Positions 1 to 8,180 of a stretch of DNA of 64,000 nt are shown in pieces. The notes under the pieces are model-generated. The model worked only from the letters and a program-made list of their open reading frames with translations. It ran no database searches and was not told the DNA's origin. A program made the position numbers and the translations under genes. The number at the start of each line of letters is the position of its first letter. Position 1 is the first letter of the stretch. The stretch covers positions 4,278,001 through 4,342,000 of the forward strand of contig OY970326.1 in the NCBI GenBank assembly GCA_963717155.1. Direction: 5' to 3'. The stretch is from G963717155 sp963717155. GTDB lineage: Bacteria > Actinomycetota > Thermoleophilia > Gaiellales > JALYLC01.

Positions 1-640
1 ACAGCGCCTGCTCGAGCGCGCGACCATCGCGCGCACCGCGTGCTTCACGACCGCGAGCCCCGCGCAGGACATGATCCGGCTCGCGAGCGAGCAGGACGTC
101 GTTCTCCTGCTGCTCGCAGGCGATGAGGCGTCGCTCGAGGATCCTGTGACGCGTGCAGTCCTCGCGTCAGCGCCGTGCGACGTGGGGGTGCTGGTGGGGC
201 GAGAAGAGGGGCGTCCCGGCCGGCCCGTGCTCGTGCCCTTCGTCGGCGCCGATCACGACTGGGCGGCCATCGAGACCGGGGCGTGGCTCGCTCGCGCCCT
301 TGGCACACCGCTCTGGCTGGTCGGCCCGAGGGAGTCTGGCCGCGACGCGAGCCGTCTGCTCGCGAGCGCCTCGCTCGCAACGCAGCGTGCGTTCGACATC
401 ACCGCCGAGCCGCATCTGGTCGAGCCGGGCGCTGCCGGCATCGTTCGCGTCGCCAGGGATGCAGGGTTCGTCATCGCCGGGCTCAGCGACCGCTGGGCGC
501 ACGAGGGTCTGGGCGAGGTCCGGCGCGCCCTCGCCTCCGAGTCGCACTCGGCCGTGCTGCTCGTGCGCAGCGGCCTCCGCCCGGGCGGCCTCGCTCCGGG
601 AGCGAGCATGACCCGCTTCACCTGGTCGCTCAGGTCGTGA
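1..640 (+). CDS. C-terminal part of a protein with a universal-stress-protein-like domain (5' end outside window)
   Basis: The reading frame is open from base 2, so the gene starts upstream of the window; the internal ATG at 71 is probably not the start. The visible 212 residues contain an alpha/beta segment typical of UspA-like domains: a strand reading PVLVPFVGADHDW, a helix, then PLWLVGP. They end with LLVRSGLRPGGLAPG and TRFTWSL. I recognise this tail only as a C-terminal extension found on larger actinobacterial sensor or transport proteins, so the full protein type is unknown. It converges on the binding-protein gene, and the two stop codons abut at 640/641 with no gap. The fold is fairly sure; the function is not. 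Confidence 0.6.
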   Translation, partial: QRLLERATIARTACFTTASPAQDMIRLASEQDVVLLLLAGDEASLEDPVTRAVLASAPCDVGVLVGREEGRPGRPVLVPFVGADHDWAAIETGAWLARALGTPLWLVGPRESGRDASRLLASASLATQRAFDITAEPHLVEPGAAGIVRVARDAGFVIAGLSDRWAHEGLGEVRRALASESHSAVLLVRSGLRPGGLAPGASMTRFTWSLRS

Positions 641-1927
641 TCAGCGAGCCCAGGGCGGCACATGCCCTGCGCGGCAGACCGGCTGCGTTCGCGTGGGCGG
701 AGTCGTGGCACTGAGCGTGCCGCCGAGTGTGACGTCGACGCCCGGGATCGTCTTGATCACAGGCGCGTCGAGCCTTCCTCTGACGCGCATGAGGAAGTTG
801 GGCCCGACGACGCGGTGGTCGCGGTCCAGGCGGACCGTCCCGACGGGAGTCGGCAGGCGCAAGCGTTCGAGAGCCGAGCGGAACCGCCGTTCGCCGTCAG
901 AGAGATCACCCCGCGCTGCTTGCAGCGCACGCAGGACCGCTTCGACGTGGTCGTAGTCGTAGATGTCGGTCGAGCCGCCGGCCAGTCCTGCGTATTGCGG
1001 GAACGCCGCCCGGAACTCGTGGACGTATCTCCGCCAGCTCGAGGTGTTCGAGTCGAGCGGGAGATAGCCGGCTGCGACGACACCGGCGGGCGCCCGTCCG
1101 CCGATCGCAAGCGGATACGCGGACATCACGACGTGTCGCGGGAGGTCGGGCTGGAGCTTCCTGTACGCCGCGAAGAATCCACCGGTTCCCTGCAATCCCG
1201 CCATCAGGGCCACCCCGTCGATACCCGGTGGAAGTCGCCTGACGAGCGGCGCCCAGGTGCTTTCGTCGAACGGCGTCCAGACGCGCTTGACGACGGTGCC
1301 ACCGAGCGCGCAGAACTCGGCGACGAAGCCCGCCACGATCGGCCAGCCGAACGAGTCGTCCTCGCCGATCGTCGCGGCGGTTCGCCAGCCGAGGACGTGG
1401 TAGGCGTACGCTCCGAGGCCCGCCGCGGCCTGCGGGCTGTCCGGATTGAACCGAAACATGTTCGAGGTCGGAGAGCGCGGGTCGCCTCCGAAGAACGTGA
1501 TTCCGGGCTCGTCGTGCGCGTAGGCCGCAACGAGTCGAGCGTCACCATCAGTCAGGGCGGGCGCCGCGACTAGCACCTTCGCTCCGCGCTGCTCGACGAG
1601 GCGTCGCAGCTCCCCCAGAGCTGTCACGTCCGAGCCGGCGAAGGAGCATCCGAGCACGAGGTCGATGCGCTTGCCCGCGATCGAGATGCTCGTGATCCCG
1701 TCGGATGGCCTCGCGCCGAGCGGCCTGGCGCCGCGTTCGATGAACGGCAGCTCGGCTCCCGCGACGGACTCCTCGTAGAAGGTGCTCACCGTGCCCCGGC
1801 ACGTGCTCGTCAGGCCGATGTGGATCGTGGCTCGAGACGCGCCGGCGCAGCTCGCCGAGACGAGCGCGACCAGCACGACGAGGCACGCCACTCCGAGCGA
1901 GCGCCGATGCCAAAGGCTAATCCGCAT
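641..1927 (-). CDS. Periplasmic binding-protein type 1 lipoprotein (branched-chain amino acid ABC binding-protein family)
   Basis: 428 residues. The N-terminus is basic, then hydrophobic to about residue 26, and ends in VSASC, so it is probably a lipoprotein anchored at Cys27. The rest has the Leu/Ile/Val-binding-protein layout: an IHIGLTSTCRG strand near the start, a KVLVAAPALTDGD hinge strand and a GVALMAGLQGTGGF strand. The ATG at 1927 overlaps the 3' end of the kinase gene by 11 bp, so the pair is probably translationally coupled. No permease or ATPase gene sits next to it. The protein may therefore present a ligand to the partner kinase rather than feed a transporter; that role is inferred from context only. 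Confidence 0.75.
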   Translation of the reverse strand: MRISLWHRRSLGVACLVVLVALVSASCAGASRATIHIGLTSTCRGTVSTFYEESVAGAELPFIERGARPLGARPSDGITSISIAGKRIDLVLGCSFAGSDVTALGELRRLVEQRGAKVLVAAPALTDGDARLVAAYAHDEPGITFFGGDPRSPTSNMFRFNPDSPQAAAGLGAYAYHVLGWRTAATIGEDDSFGWPIVAGFVAEFCALGGTVVKRVWTPFDESTWAPLVRRLPPGIDGVALMAGLQGTGGFFAAYRKLQPDLPRHVVMSAYPLAIGGRAPAGVVAAGYLPLDSNTSSWRRYVHEFRAAFPQYAGLAGGSTDIYDYDHVEAVLRALQAARGDLSDGERRFRSALERLRLPTPVGTVRLDRDHRVVGPNFLMRVRGRLDAPVIKTIPGVDVTLGGTLSATTPPTRTQPVCRAGHVPPWAR

Positions 1928-3728
1928 CGGTGGCCACCCACGCGGACCCGTCCGCGGTCGCGATCGCCTGCGGGCTCGAGTCGAGACGGATCGTCGCGAC
2001 GACGTGGTCGGTCGCCGGGTCGATCCTCGTCACGGTCCGGTCGATCGCGTTGGCGACCCAGACCGCCCGCACGCCAACGGCGATCGCGAGCGGCTCACGG
2101 CCGACCTTGATGATGTCCACGATGCGGTTCGTGCTGGGATCGATCCGCGCCACCTCGTCCGCGAGCTGGGCCGTGACCCAGATCGCGGTCGGACTCGCGG
2201 CCACGGCCGCCGGCATGAATGGAAGCGAGATCGTGGCAACGGCTCGCGGATGACCTGGCGCAAGCCGCCAGAGGCGCCGGCCGAGCGCGTCGTCGAGCAT
2301 CCAGACAGCCCCAGCGCCGACGGCGATACCGGGAGACGCGTTGCCGTTTGCACAGCAGGGCTGCGCGACCTGCCTGTCCACCTTGCCGGCGAAGGTCGAG
2401 ACGGACGCGATCCTCGCGATGCCGTTCGCACGGGCGATCCAGACGCCGCTCGGCCCGCTCGCGATCGCGTAGGCCTGACCGGTCTGGACGCTGTCGGTCG
2501 CCGCGCCGGCCTCCCCTGCGATGCGCGTCACCTCGCCAGGGGTGCCGTAGAAGCCGCCCGCGAGCGTGTTCGCGACGTACGCCGACGTTCCGCTTGTCGC
2601 GACCCCCGTCGGCGTGCCTGCCACGGGGATCCTGACACTCGTCAGCGAACGCGTGTCGATGCGCCAGACGCTGTCGTCACCGAGCGAGGTGATCCAGATG
2701 CGCCTCGCGTCCGCGGCGATCGCGCTGGGGTCGCCGCCGATCGCGACAGTCCGGCCAACGACGCGGTTCGTCGCCGGGGCGATGCGCAGGAGCTCTCCCT
2801 GGGGCGCAGGTGGGGCGCTCCCGTGCAATGTCAGGAACGCGACGACCGAGCCGATGACGATGGCGCCTGCCAGTCCGGCCACAGCGATCGGCCACCGTTC
2901 CGCGCGCGGTGCGGCGATCCCGAGCGCCTCGCGAGCAGCGTCGGCGAGCTCTCCGCACGTGTCGTAGCGCTCTGCGGGCGACTTCGCGAGTGCCTTCGCG
3001 ATCACCGCATCGATCGGGCCGCCGGTCGCCGGCGGCGTGTCCTCCAGGTGCGCGAACAGGACTGCAGCCTCGGTTCCGCGCGCGAACGGCTGCCGCCCGG
3101 TGAGGCATTCGAAGAGCAGGCAGCCGAGTGAGTAGACGTCTGCCCGGGCGTCGACCGGGTCGCCGCGAATCTGCTCCGGGGCCACGTAGTCGATCGTGCC
3201 CATCAAGGACGCCTCGCCGGCCGTTGGAGTCGCGTCGCCGAGGCGTCTGGTCAGGCCGAAGTCCGCCAGATACGGGTGCCCGCGGCTGTCGATCAGCACG
3301 TTCGACGGCTTCACATCGCCGTGGACGAGTCCGCGCTCGTGCGCGGCGTCCAGGCCCCGCGCGAGCTGCTCGACGAGCACGACGGCCTGCTCCTCGGAGA
3401 GCGGACCTTCCCGGATCAGCGCCTTGAGATCCGAGCCTTCGACGTACCGCATCGCGATGAACAGGCTCCCGTCCGCCTCGCCTGCCGCGTAGACCGGGAT
3501 GACGTTCGCCTGGTCGATCGAGGCTGCGAGCTCGGACTCGGAGAGAAACCGCTCGCGGAAGCGTGCGTCGGCCGCGAGGGCCGGGGACAGCAGCTTGAGC
3601 GCGACGCGTCGTTTCAGCCGCAGGTCCTCGGCCAGGTAGACGACGCTCATCCCCCCTCGGCCGAGCACCGCATCGATGCGATAGTCGGCGATGCCGGTGC
3701 CGCGCGGCAGGTCCTGCGTGAAGCTCAC
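1917..3728 (-). CDS. Membrane Ser/Thr protein kinase (PknB-like) with extracellular YVTN-type beta-propeller
   Basis: 603 residues from the GTG at 3728. An upstream in-frame GTG at 3863 lies inside a perfect hairpin and was rejected. The kinase domain occupies about residues 16-280: glycine loop GRGGMSVVY (24-31), ATP-binding Lys in VALK (45), catalytic loop HGDVKPSN (a non-RD variant, Gly replacing the usual Arg), then DFG and an APEQ segment. One transmembrane helix follows (around 300-322), then a C-terminal region with repeated blades such as RIDPSTNRIV and RIDPATDHVV preceded by AVWVAN-type strands, forming a propeller outside the cell. It is the upstream partner of the lipoprotein gene. 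Family assignment is firm; ligand and targets are unknown. Confidence 0.88.
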   Translation of the reverse strand: MSFTQDLPRGTGIADYRIDAVLGRGGMSVVYLAEDLRLKRRVALKLLSPALAADARFRERFLSESELAASIDQANVIPVYAAGEADGSLFIAMRYVEGSDLKALIREGPLSEEQAVVLVEQLARGLDAAHERGLVHGDVKPSNVLIDSRGHPYLADFGLTRRLGDATPTAGEASLMGTIDYVAPEQIRGDPVDARADVYSLGCLLFECLTGRQPFARGTEAAVLFAHLEDTPPATGGPIDAVIAKALAKSPAERYDTCGELADAAREALGIAAPRAERWPIAVAGLAGAIVIGSVVAFLTLHGSAPPAPQGELLRIAPATNRVVGRTVAIGGDPSAIAADARRIWITSLGDDSVWRIDTRSLTSVRIPVAGTPTGVATSGTSAYVANTLAGGFYGTPGEVTRIAGEAGAATDSVQTGQAYAIASGPSGVWIARANGIARIASVSTFAGKVDRQVAQPCCANGNASPGIAVGAGAVWMLDDALGRRLWRLAPGHPRAVATISLPFMPAAVAASPTAIWVTAQLADEVARIDPSTNRIVDIIKVGREPLAIAVGVRAVWVANAIDRTVTRIDPATDHVVATIRLDSSPQAIATADGSAWVATDAD

Positions 3729-3843
3729 GACGCGCAGCCCGCCCCACACACAGCAGGGCTCCGGAACGCGCGTCGGTGTGCCGAGTTCGTCATCGAGTTG
3801 CGGCTGAGTCGCTGACCTTAGAGCGTCGCCCCGAGGCGTGCTC

Positions 3844-3874
3844 GGTGGGGAGAGGCGTTTCACCTCTCCCCACC
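3844..3874 (-). terminator. Perfect 12-bp hairpin between the small membrane-protein gene and the kinase gene
   Basis: GGTGGGGAGAGG at 3844-3855 is exactly complementary to CCTCTCCCCACC at 3863-3874, with a 7-nt loop. It lies 8 bp past the stop of the minus-strand gene at 3882 and before the kinase start at 3728. There is no U-tract, so it may act as an intrinsic terminator of the actinobacterial I-shaped kind or as a processing stem. Confidence 0.6.
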
Positions 3875-3881
3875 AGGCCGG

Positions 3882-4259
3882 TCACGGCGAGCCGGCTGCT
3901 CCAGCCGCGAGCTGTGCGAACGTCAGCGCCATGATCGCCCTCGTGTAGCGCCTCGTCTGAGGGGTCATCGAGGCCAGCACGGACGCGAGCGTCGGAGCGG
4001 CCTTCGCGCTCGGCAGGGCGTACCCGATGTCGAGGGCTCCAGCCTCGAGCCTCGCGGGTGTCAGCGCCATGATCGAGAACGAGGCGGGCAACGAGGCCCG
4101 AGCAGGAACGCCCGCCGCCGGAGTCGGTCCCGCCCTGTGATCGAAGGTGCCGCTTGCCGCGAGAACCGCAACAGCCGCGACGACCAGGGCGAGCGCAGCT
4201 CCAGCGACGAGGCGCCACGGGTGCCGCTCCGGCACCGCAATCGTTGTCCGCATGCTCAT
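3882..4259 (-). CDS. Small single-pass membrane protein with an internal repeat (unknown function)
   Basis: 125 residues from the ATG at 4259, chosen because GGGAGAGG lies just upstream at ideal spacing; an upstream in-frame ATG at 4295 lacks this. After a basic start there is one membrane helix (VAGAALALVVAAVAVLAA), then an outward Pro/Ala-rich segment. Two copies of a short motif follow: MALTPARLEAGA in the middle and MALTFAQLAAGA at the C-terminus. I do not recognise the family. The gene stands alone, followed by the hairpin at 3844-3874. The repeat suggests duplication of a small helical unit, perhaps a binding element. Confidence 0.6.
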   Translation of the reverse strand: MSMRTTIAVPERHPWRLVAGAALALVVAAVAVLAASGTFDHRAGPTPAAGVPARASLPASFSIMALTPARLEAGALDIGYALPSAKAAPTLASVLASMTPQTRRYTRAIMALTFAQLAAGAAGSP

Positions 4260-4410
4260 CGAGCCTCTCCCTTCCTCGGCCGCCGGCGAGATCACGATGT
4301 GATTCGCACGAGGCGGTGGGGTCCATGGGACGAGGATCCCGCGGGCTCCTTGCGGCCTCCTTGCATGACGCTAAGCGGCGTGCGTAGAGTTGTCGCGGGG
4401 AGGGGAATCC

Positions 4411-5466
4411 GTGTCGCGTGTGAGCGTCGAGTTGCTACCGGACGCACCTGCCGCCGAGGTGCTGACGGCGATCCGCGCGGCCGATGACTCCGCGATCGAC
4501 ACGGTCTTCTGCGTCGACGAGATCTACCACCGCGATGCGTGGGGGCTCCTGGCGGCCGCGGCACGCGAGACCAGGCGCGTTCGTCTCGCGCCGGGCGTCG
4601 CGCACGTGACGCTGCGCGACCCGCTGCTGGTTGCGCAGCAGCTGGCAACGCTCGACGAGCTCTCGCGCGGCCGCGCCGCGGCCGCGTTCTCGATCGGCAA
4701 TCTCGCGATGCTTGCGCAGTTCGGTCGAGATCCGGCCGAGCTCCACCCGGTGCACAGGCTGCGTGAGGCGCATCGGGCCATGCGATCTCTCCTCGACACC
4801 GGCGCGGTCGATCTGGACGGCGAGTTCTTCCGGTACCGCGGGGTGTTCACCGTCGCGCGGCCGGTCGCACGCCGCGTGCCGCTGCTCCTGGGCGCGATGA
4901 GCGGGCCGCTCGTGCTGCGGCTGGCAGGCGAGGTCGCCGACGGTGTCTACGCGGCGTGTTCGTTCTCGCACGAGGCGCTGACATTCCTGATGGACAACGT
5001 CCGGATCGGCGCGGAGAAGGCCGGACGCGACCTGGCCGAGCTCGACCTCTGCGTCTCGCTGACAGCGGCCGTGGCGGACGATCCTGTCGCGGCCCGCCGC
5101 GCCGCTCGTCTGAAGGCCGCGTTCTACCTGCCGTCCATGCCGCAGGCACTGATCGAGCGGCACGGCGTGCCGTTCAGCGAGATCGAGCCGATCAATGCGG
5201 CGTTCGCCCGCGGCGATGTCGGAGAGGCGCTGCGCCGCACCCCGGACGACCTCGCTGACCGGTTCTGCGTCGCAGGTACCCCGGAGGAGGTCGCTGACCG
5301 GATCAGCCGCGACTTCCTTCCCGCGGGCTTCAACCACGTGTCACTTGCACTCGCCGATGCGGAGATCCCACGGGCCTGGGCAGGCATCGAGATCCCGGGC
5401 CTGCCGACGCTCTCCGAGCAGGTGAACCTGATCGCCGATCGGGTGATCCCCCACATCACCGGGTGA
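4411..5466 (+). CDS. LLM-class (luciferase-like) F420-dependent oxidoreductase
   Basis: 351 residues from GTG 4411, which has GGGAGGGGAA 5-7 bp upstream; the TTG at 4390 is a less likely start. The sequence follows the bacterial luciferase/Mer TIM-barrel pattern: an early VELLPDAPAAEVL strand, APGVAHVTLRDPLLVAQQLATLD (shown here as two parts, APGVAHVT and LRDPLLVAQQLATLDELSRG), RVPLLLGAMSGP, and AGTPEEVADRI near the end. These are hallmarks of F420-using LLM enzymes of actinobacteria, which reduce or oxidise substrates with coenzyme F420. The substrate cannot be predicted. The gene is monocistronic, divergent from the small membrane protein and upstream of the DUF1579-like gene. Confidence 0.82.
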   Translation: MSRVSVELLPDAPAAEVLTAIRAADDSAIDTVFCVDEIYHRDAWGLLAAAARETRRVRLAPGVAHVTLRDPLLVAQQLATLDELSRGRAAAAFSIGNLAMLAQFGRDPAELHPVHRLREAHRAMRSLLDTGAVDLDGEFFRYRGVFTVARPVARRVPLLLGAMSGPLVLRLAGEVADGVYAACSFSHEALTFLMDNVRIGAEKAGRDLAELDLCVSLTAAVADDPVAARRAARLKAAFYLPSMPQALIERHGVPFSEIEPINAAFARGDVGEALRRTPDDLADRFCVAGTPEEVADRISRDFLPAGFNHVSLALADAEIPRAWAGIEIPGLPTLSEQVNLIADRVIPHITG

Positions 5467-5536
5467 GGACTCGCGGTGTGCCGATGACTCGGCGCGCGCT
5501 GCGCGGTCCTACCGGGAACGTGTCAAAGGAGCAGAG

Positions 5537-5983
5537 ATGATCGATCAGCCAACGGCGCAGAGTGCACTGAAAGAGCTCGAACCTCTCGTCGGGGAGTGGA
5601 CGCTGGAGGCCACGCCGCCGGGCGGCCCTCGCTGGCCAGGCGAGGCGCGGGCGACGCTCCGGTGGATGGAGGGCAACCAGCTGATGCTCCAGCGCACGAC
5701 GATCGAGATGCCCGAAGCTCCGGACAGCACCTGCGTGATCGGTTGCGATGCGGCCAACGGGAGCTACTTCCAGCTCTACACCGACGATCGCGGCGTCTGC
5801 CGCGTCTACGAGATGAGCATCGGCGACGGCGAGTGGAAGCTCTGGCGCAACGGCGCCCCTTTCGACCAGCGCTTCAGCGGCCGCTTCAGCGGCGACGGCA
5901 ACCGGATCGAGGGGCGTTGGGAGACGAGAACCGGCGTACGCTGGGAGACCGACTTCGAGCTGGTCTACACGCGGGTCGGATAG
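5537..5983 (+). CDS. DUF1579-like small beta-barrel protein
   Basis: 148 residues with an excellent ribosome site (AAAGGAG, 6 bp before the ATG). The pattern LEPLVGEWTLEA, then RWMEGNQLML, then FQLYTDDRGVCRVYEMS, then FSGRFSGDGNRIEGRWE is the calycin-like barrel layout of DUF1579 and related lipocalin-type proteins, which bind small hydrophobic ligands or have unknown roles. It is cytoplasmic, with no signal peptide. It follows the LLM oxidoreductase by 70 bp and could be co-transcribed. Function unknown. Confidence 0.7.
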   Translation: MIDQPTAQSALKELEPLVGEWTLEATPPGGPRWPGEARATLRWMEGNQLMLQRTTIEMPEAPDSTCVIGCDAANGSYFQLYTDDRGVCRVYEMSIGDGEWKLWRNGAPFDQRFSGRFSGDGNRIEGRWETRTGVRWETDFELVYTRVG

Positions 5984-6013
5984 GTTCGACCGGGCCGTTC
6001 GCTGTCCGCGTGT

Positions 6014-6031
6014 GCGTGCCGTCAGGCACGC
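6014..6031. terminator. Small hairpin between convergent genes
   Basis: GCGTGCC / GGCACGC form a perfect 7-bp stem with loop GTCA. It sits between the DUF1579-like gene (stop 5983) and the convergent O-demethylase gene (stop 6022), overlapping the latter's last codons. It could end transcription from both sides. The evidence is structural only, and there is no U-tract. Confidence 0.35.
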
Positions 6032-7419
6032 CCCGCACGCCACCCGCCGGGTGGCGCGTACGACCTCCGCACCGCCTCGACATAGGGAACCGGGCTGACG
6101 ACGGCGCCGATCTGCGTCTGGACGTGGGCCTCGACGGTCGGCTTGGCCGAGCCACCGCCCTCCTCGCCCCAGACGAACGTCACCTCCGTGCCCGGCTCCG
6201 CGTGTTCCGCGTCGATCACGGCGAGCGTGAGCATCTTGCCCTCGTTCGCGCTGTAGCCGACCCAGGTCGAGACCCCGACCGTCTCCCCGTCGACCATGAC
6301 GCGGTCGAACGGGTGCATCGAGTAGACCGCCGACGGCCAGTCGATGAACTTCGCGCGTCCGGACTTCCGGAGCATCGAGCCGATCGCCCACGTCACATCG
6401 TCGTCGTCCAGCGCGAGCGTGACCTTCTGCCGGTGCTCACCCTCCGCCATCTGCTCGAGCGCCTCGCGCCCGATGAAGTCATGATCGAACCTGACGTAGT
6501 TCCCGTAGCCGAGGTCCCACGGGGTGAAGTAGTAGTCCTCGATCCGGCCCGAGGAGAAGCTGCCGCCGATCGAGGCCGAGCCCTCGTAGCCGTTCGCGGG
6601 CAGCCACTCGCGATAGGGCTTCAGGCTCTCGCCGGAGTAGATGGCCGGAAGCGGCGACGGGATCCAGCCGGACTCGAGCGTGTTCGACGAGTAGGCGCGA
6701 CCGCCGACCTGCTTCAGCCCGAACTCCTCGCCGGCCGTCACGATCGCCTCGCGCACGGCGTCCCCGTCCTCCCACGGGCCGAACAGCTCCCAGCCGGGCT
6801 GGCCGGCCATGCCGTGACGCAGGGCGCGGACGTTCCTGCCCGCGACGGTCACCGTGGTCATGTGGAAGAACTTCAGCTCCGGCGGGACGCGGCCGAGCAG
6901 CTTCTCGATCACGCGCATCGCGTTCGGCCCCTGAACCTGGAAGCGGTACGACTTGCGGAGTCCGTCACTGCGCAGCGCCGTACGCTGGTCGAGCGCGACC
7001 CGGACGTCGTAGCCGCCGGTCTCCGCGTGGTAGCGGATCCAGTTCAACGCGGGAGCCCGGCCGACGAGGTTGTACGAGTTCTCGGCGAGCGCGAACAGGA
7101 TGACGTCGCCGATCACGTAGCCGTCTGGTGTACATGGCACGAAGTGCTTCGCGCGGTCGGTGACGAACCCGGCGAAGCTGTTGACGGCCAGCCGGGAGAG
7201 CAGCGCGAGCGCATCGGGACCCTCGACTGCCAGGTCGGCCATGTGGTACGTCTGGTTGAAGAGGACGCACGTCCTCTGCCATGCCTGCTGCTCGTCCAGC
7301 CAGTTCGTGAACTCGGCCGGGACGCCGGGGTAGACGTTCGGCCCCGCCTGTGAGTTGCGCAGCAGCTCGACGGGGCTCGCCACCGTTGCCAGTAGCTCTT
7401 CCAGGTTTCCGGGGCTCAC
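6022..7419 (-). CDS. GcvT-family tetrahydrofolate-dependent O-demethylase (LigM/DesA-like)
   Basis: 465 residues, the length of vanillate/syringate O-demethylases LigM and DesA, which are aminomethyltransferase (GcvT) relatives that move a methyl group from a methoxy-aromatic to tetrahydrofolate. The N-terminal half shows FTNWLDEQQAWQ, VLFNQTYHMADL and VEGPDALALLSRL. The middle has FQVQGPNAMRVIEKLLG, and the C-terminal barrel has VMVDGETVGVSTWVGYS. The start overlaps the LivF stop (ATGA), so it is the last gene of the transport operon. With the MetE-like methyltransferase in the same set, this suggests uptake and demethylation of a methoxylated compound. The family is good; the exact substrate is open, and a demethylase for a different O- or N-methyl compound is possible. 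Confidence 0.78.
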   Translation of the reverse strand: MSPGNLEELLATVASPVELLRNSQAGPNVYPGVPAEFTNWLDEQQAWQRTCVLFNQTYHMADLAVEGPDALALLSRLAVNSFAGFVTDRAKHFVPCTPDGYVIGDVILFALAENSYNLVGRAPALNWIRYHAETGGYDVRVALDQRTALRSDGLRKSYRFQVQGPNAMRVIEKLLGRVPPELKFFHMTTVTVAGRNVRALRHGMAGQPGWELFGPWEDGDAVREAIVTAGEEFGLKQVGGRAYSSNTLESGWIPSPLPAIYSGESLKPYREWLPANGYEGSASIGGSFSSGRIEDYYFTPWDLGYGNYVRFDHDFIGREALEQMAEGEHRQKVTLALDDDDVTWAIGSMLRKSGRAKFIDWPSAVYSMHPFDRVMVDGETVGVSTWVGYSANEGKMLTLAVIDAEHAEPGTEVTFVWGEEGGGSAKPTVEAHVQTQIGAVVSPVPYVEAVRRSYAPPGGWRAGRA

Positions 7420-8180
7420 GGTGATCCTCCTCGTCCGGCTCCGCCCTCGGGGTCGGCGGCGGCAGCGGTATGGCTGTGTTCACCCAGGTAGCTCGCGATC
7501 AGTAGCTGCTGGTCGACGCGCAACTGCTCGGCCTGGTCATGCAGCACGATCTGCCCGTGCGAGAGCACGTAGCCTCGGTCGGCGACCTCGAGCGCGAGGT
7601 GCACATGTTGCTCGACCAGCAGCACGGCGCAGCCGCTTCCCTCTGCAAAGCGACGGACGACGGGCAAGAGCGACTCGACGATCACCGGGGCGAGCCCGAG
7701 GCTGAGCTCGTCGAGAAGCATCAGCCTCGGCGATCGCGCCAGCGCGCGTGCGACTGCGAGCATCTGCTGCTCGCCTCCCGAGAGCAGCCCGGCACGTCGC
7801 CCCTGCAGCTCCCGCAGCTGCGGGAAGTACTCGTACACGAAGGACTCGTCGACCTGCTCGCCGCGGGCGGCGAGGCGGAAGTGCTCGGCGACCGTGAGTC
7901 CGAAGAAGAGCCCGCGGCCCTCGGGGACGTGCGCGATCCCGAGCCGTGCGCGGCTGCTCGGCGATGTGCGAGCGAGGTCGGTGCCGTCGAACACGATGCG
8001 GCCGGCCATCGGCTTGACGAGCCCGGAGATCGCGCGCAGCGTCGTCGTCTTGCCGGCCCCGTTCGCGCCGAGCAGCGCCACGACCTCGCCAGGCGCGACC
8101 GTCAGATCGAGGTCGCGGATCACGGCGGCCCGGTCGTAGCCCGCCGTCAGGCCCTCGAGCGAGAGAACGGTGTCAGCCAC
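7416..8180 (-). CDS. livF: Branched-chain-type ABC transporter ATPase LivF
   Basis: 254 residues. Walker A is GANGAGKT (about 37-44), the Q-loop region is RLGIAHVPEGRGLF, the signature is LSGGEQQ, Walker B is LMLLDELS and the switch is LLVEQH. VPEGRGLF and VEQHVHLALEVADRGYVL are characteristic of LivF rather than LivG. It pairs with the preceding livG (8-bp overlap) and the LivHM fusion permease further upstream. The set imports an organic ligand, probably not only amino acids given the demethylase neighbour. Confidence 0.88.
   Translation of the reverse strand: MADTVLSLEGLTAGYDRAAVIRDLDLTVAPGEVVALLGANGAGKTTTLRAISGLVKPMAGRIVFDGTDLARTSPSSRARLGIAHVPEGRGLFFGLTVAEHFRLAARGEQVDESFVYEYFPQLRELQGRRAGLLSGGEQQMLAVARALARSPRLMLLDELSLGLAPVIVESLLPVVRRFAEGSGCAVLLVEQHVHLALEVADRGYVLSHGQIVLHDQAEQLRVDQQLLIASYLGEHSHTAAAADPEGGAGRGGSP

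Noticed and set aside
3728..3863. Upstream GTG start at 3863 for the kinase gene
   Set aside because: It lies in the loop/right arm of a perfect hairpin and the added residues are not part of a kinase. GTG 3728 fits the domain start.
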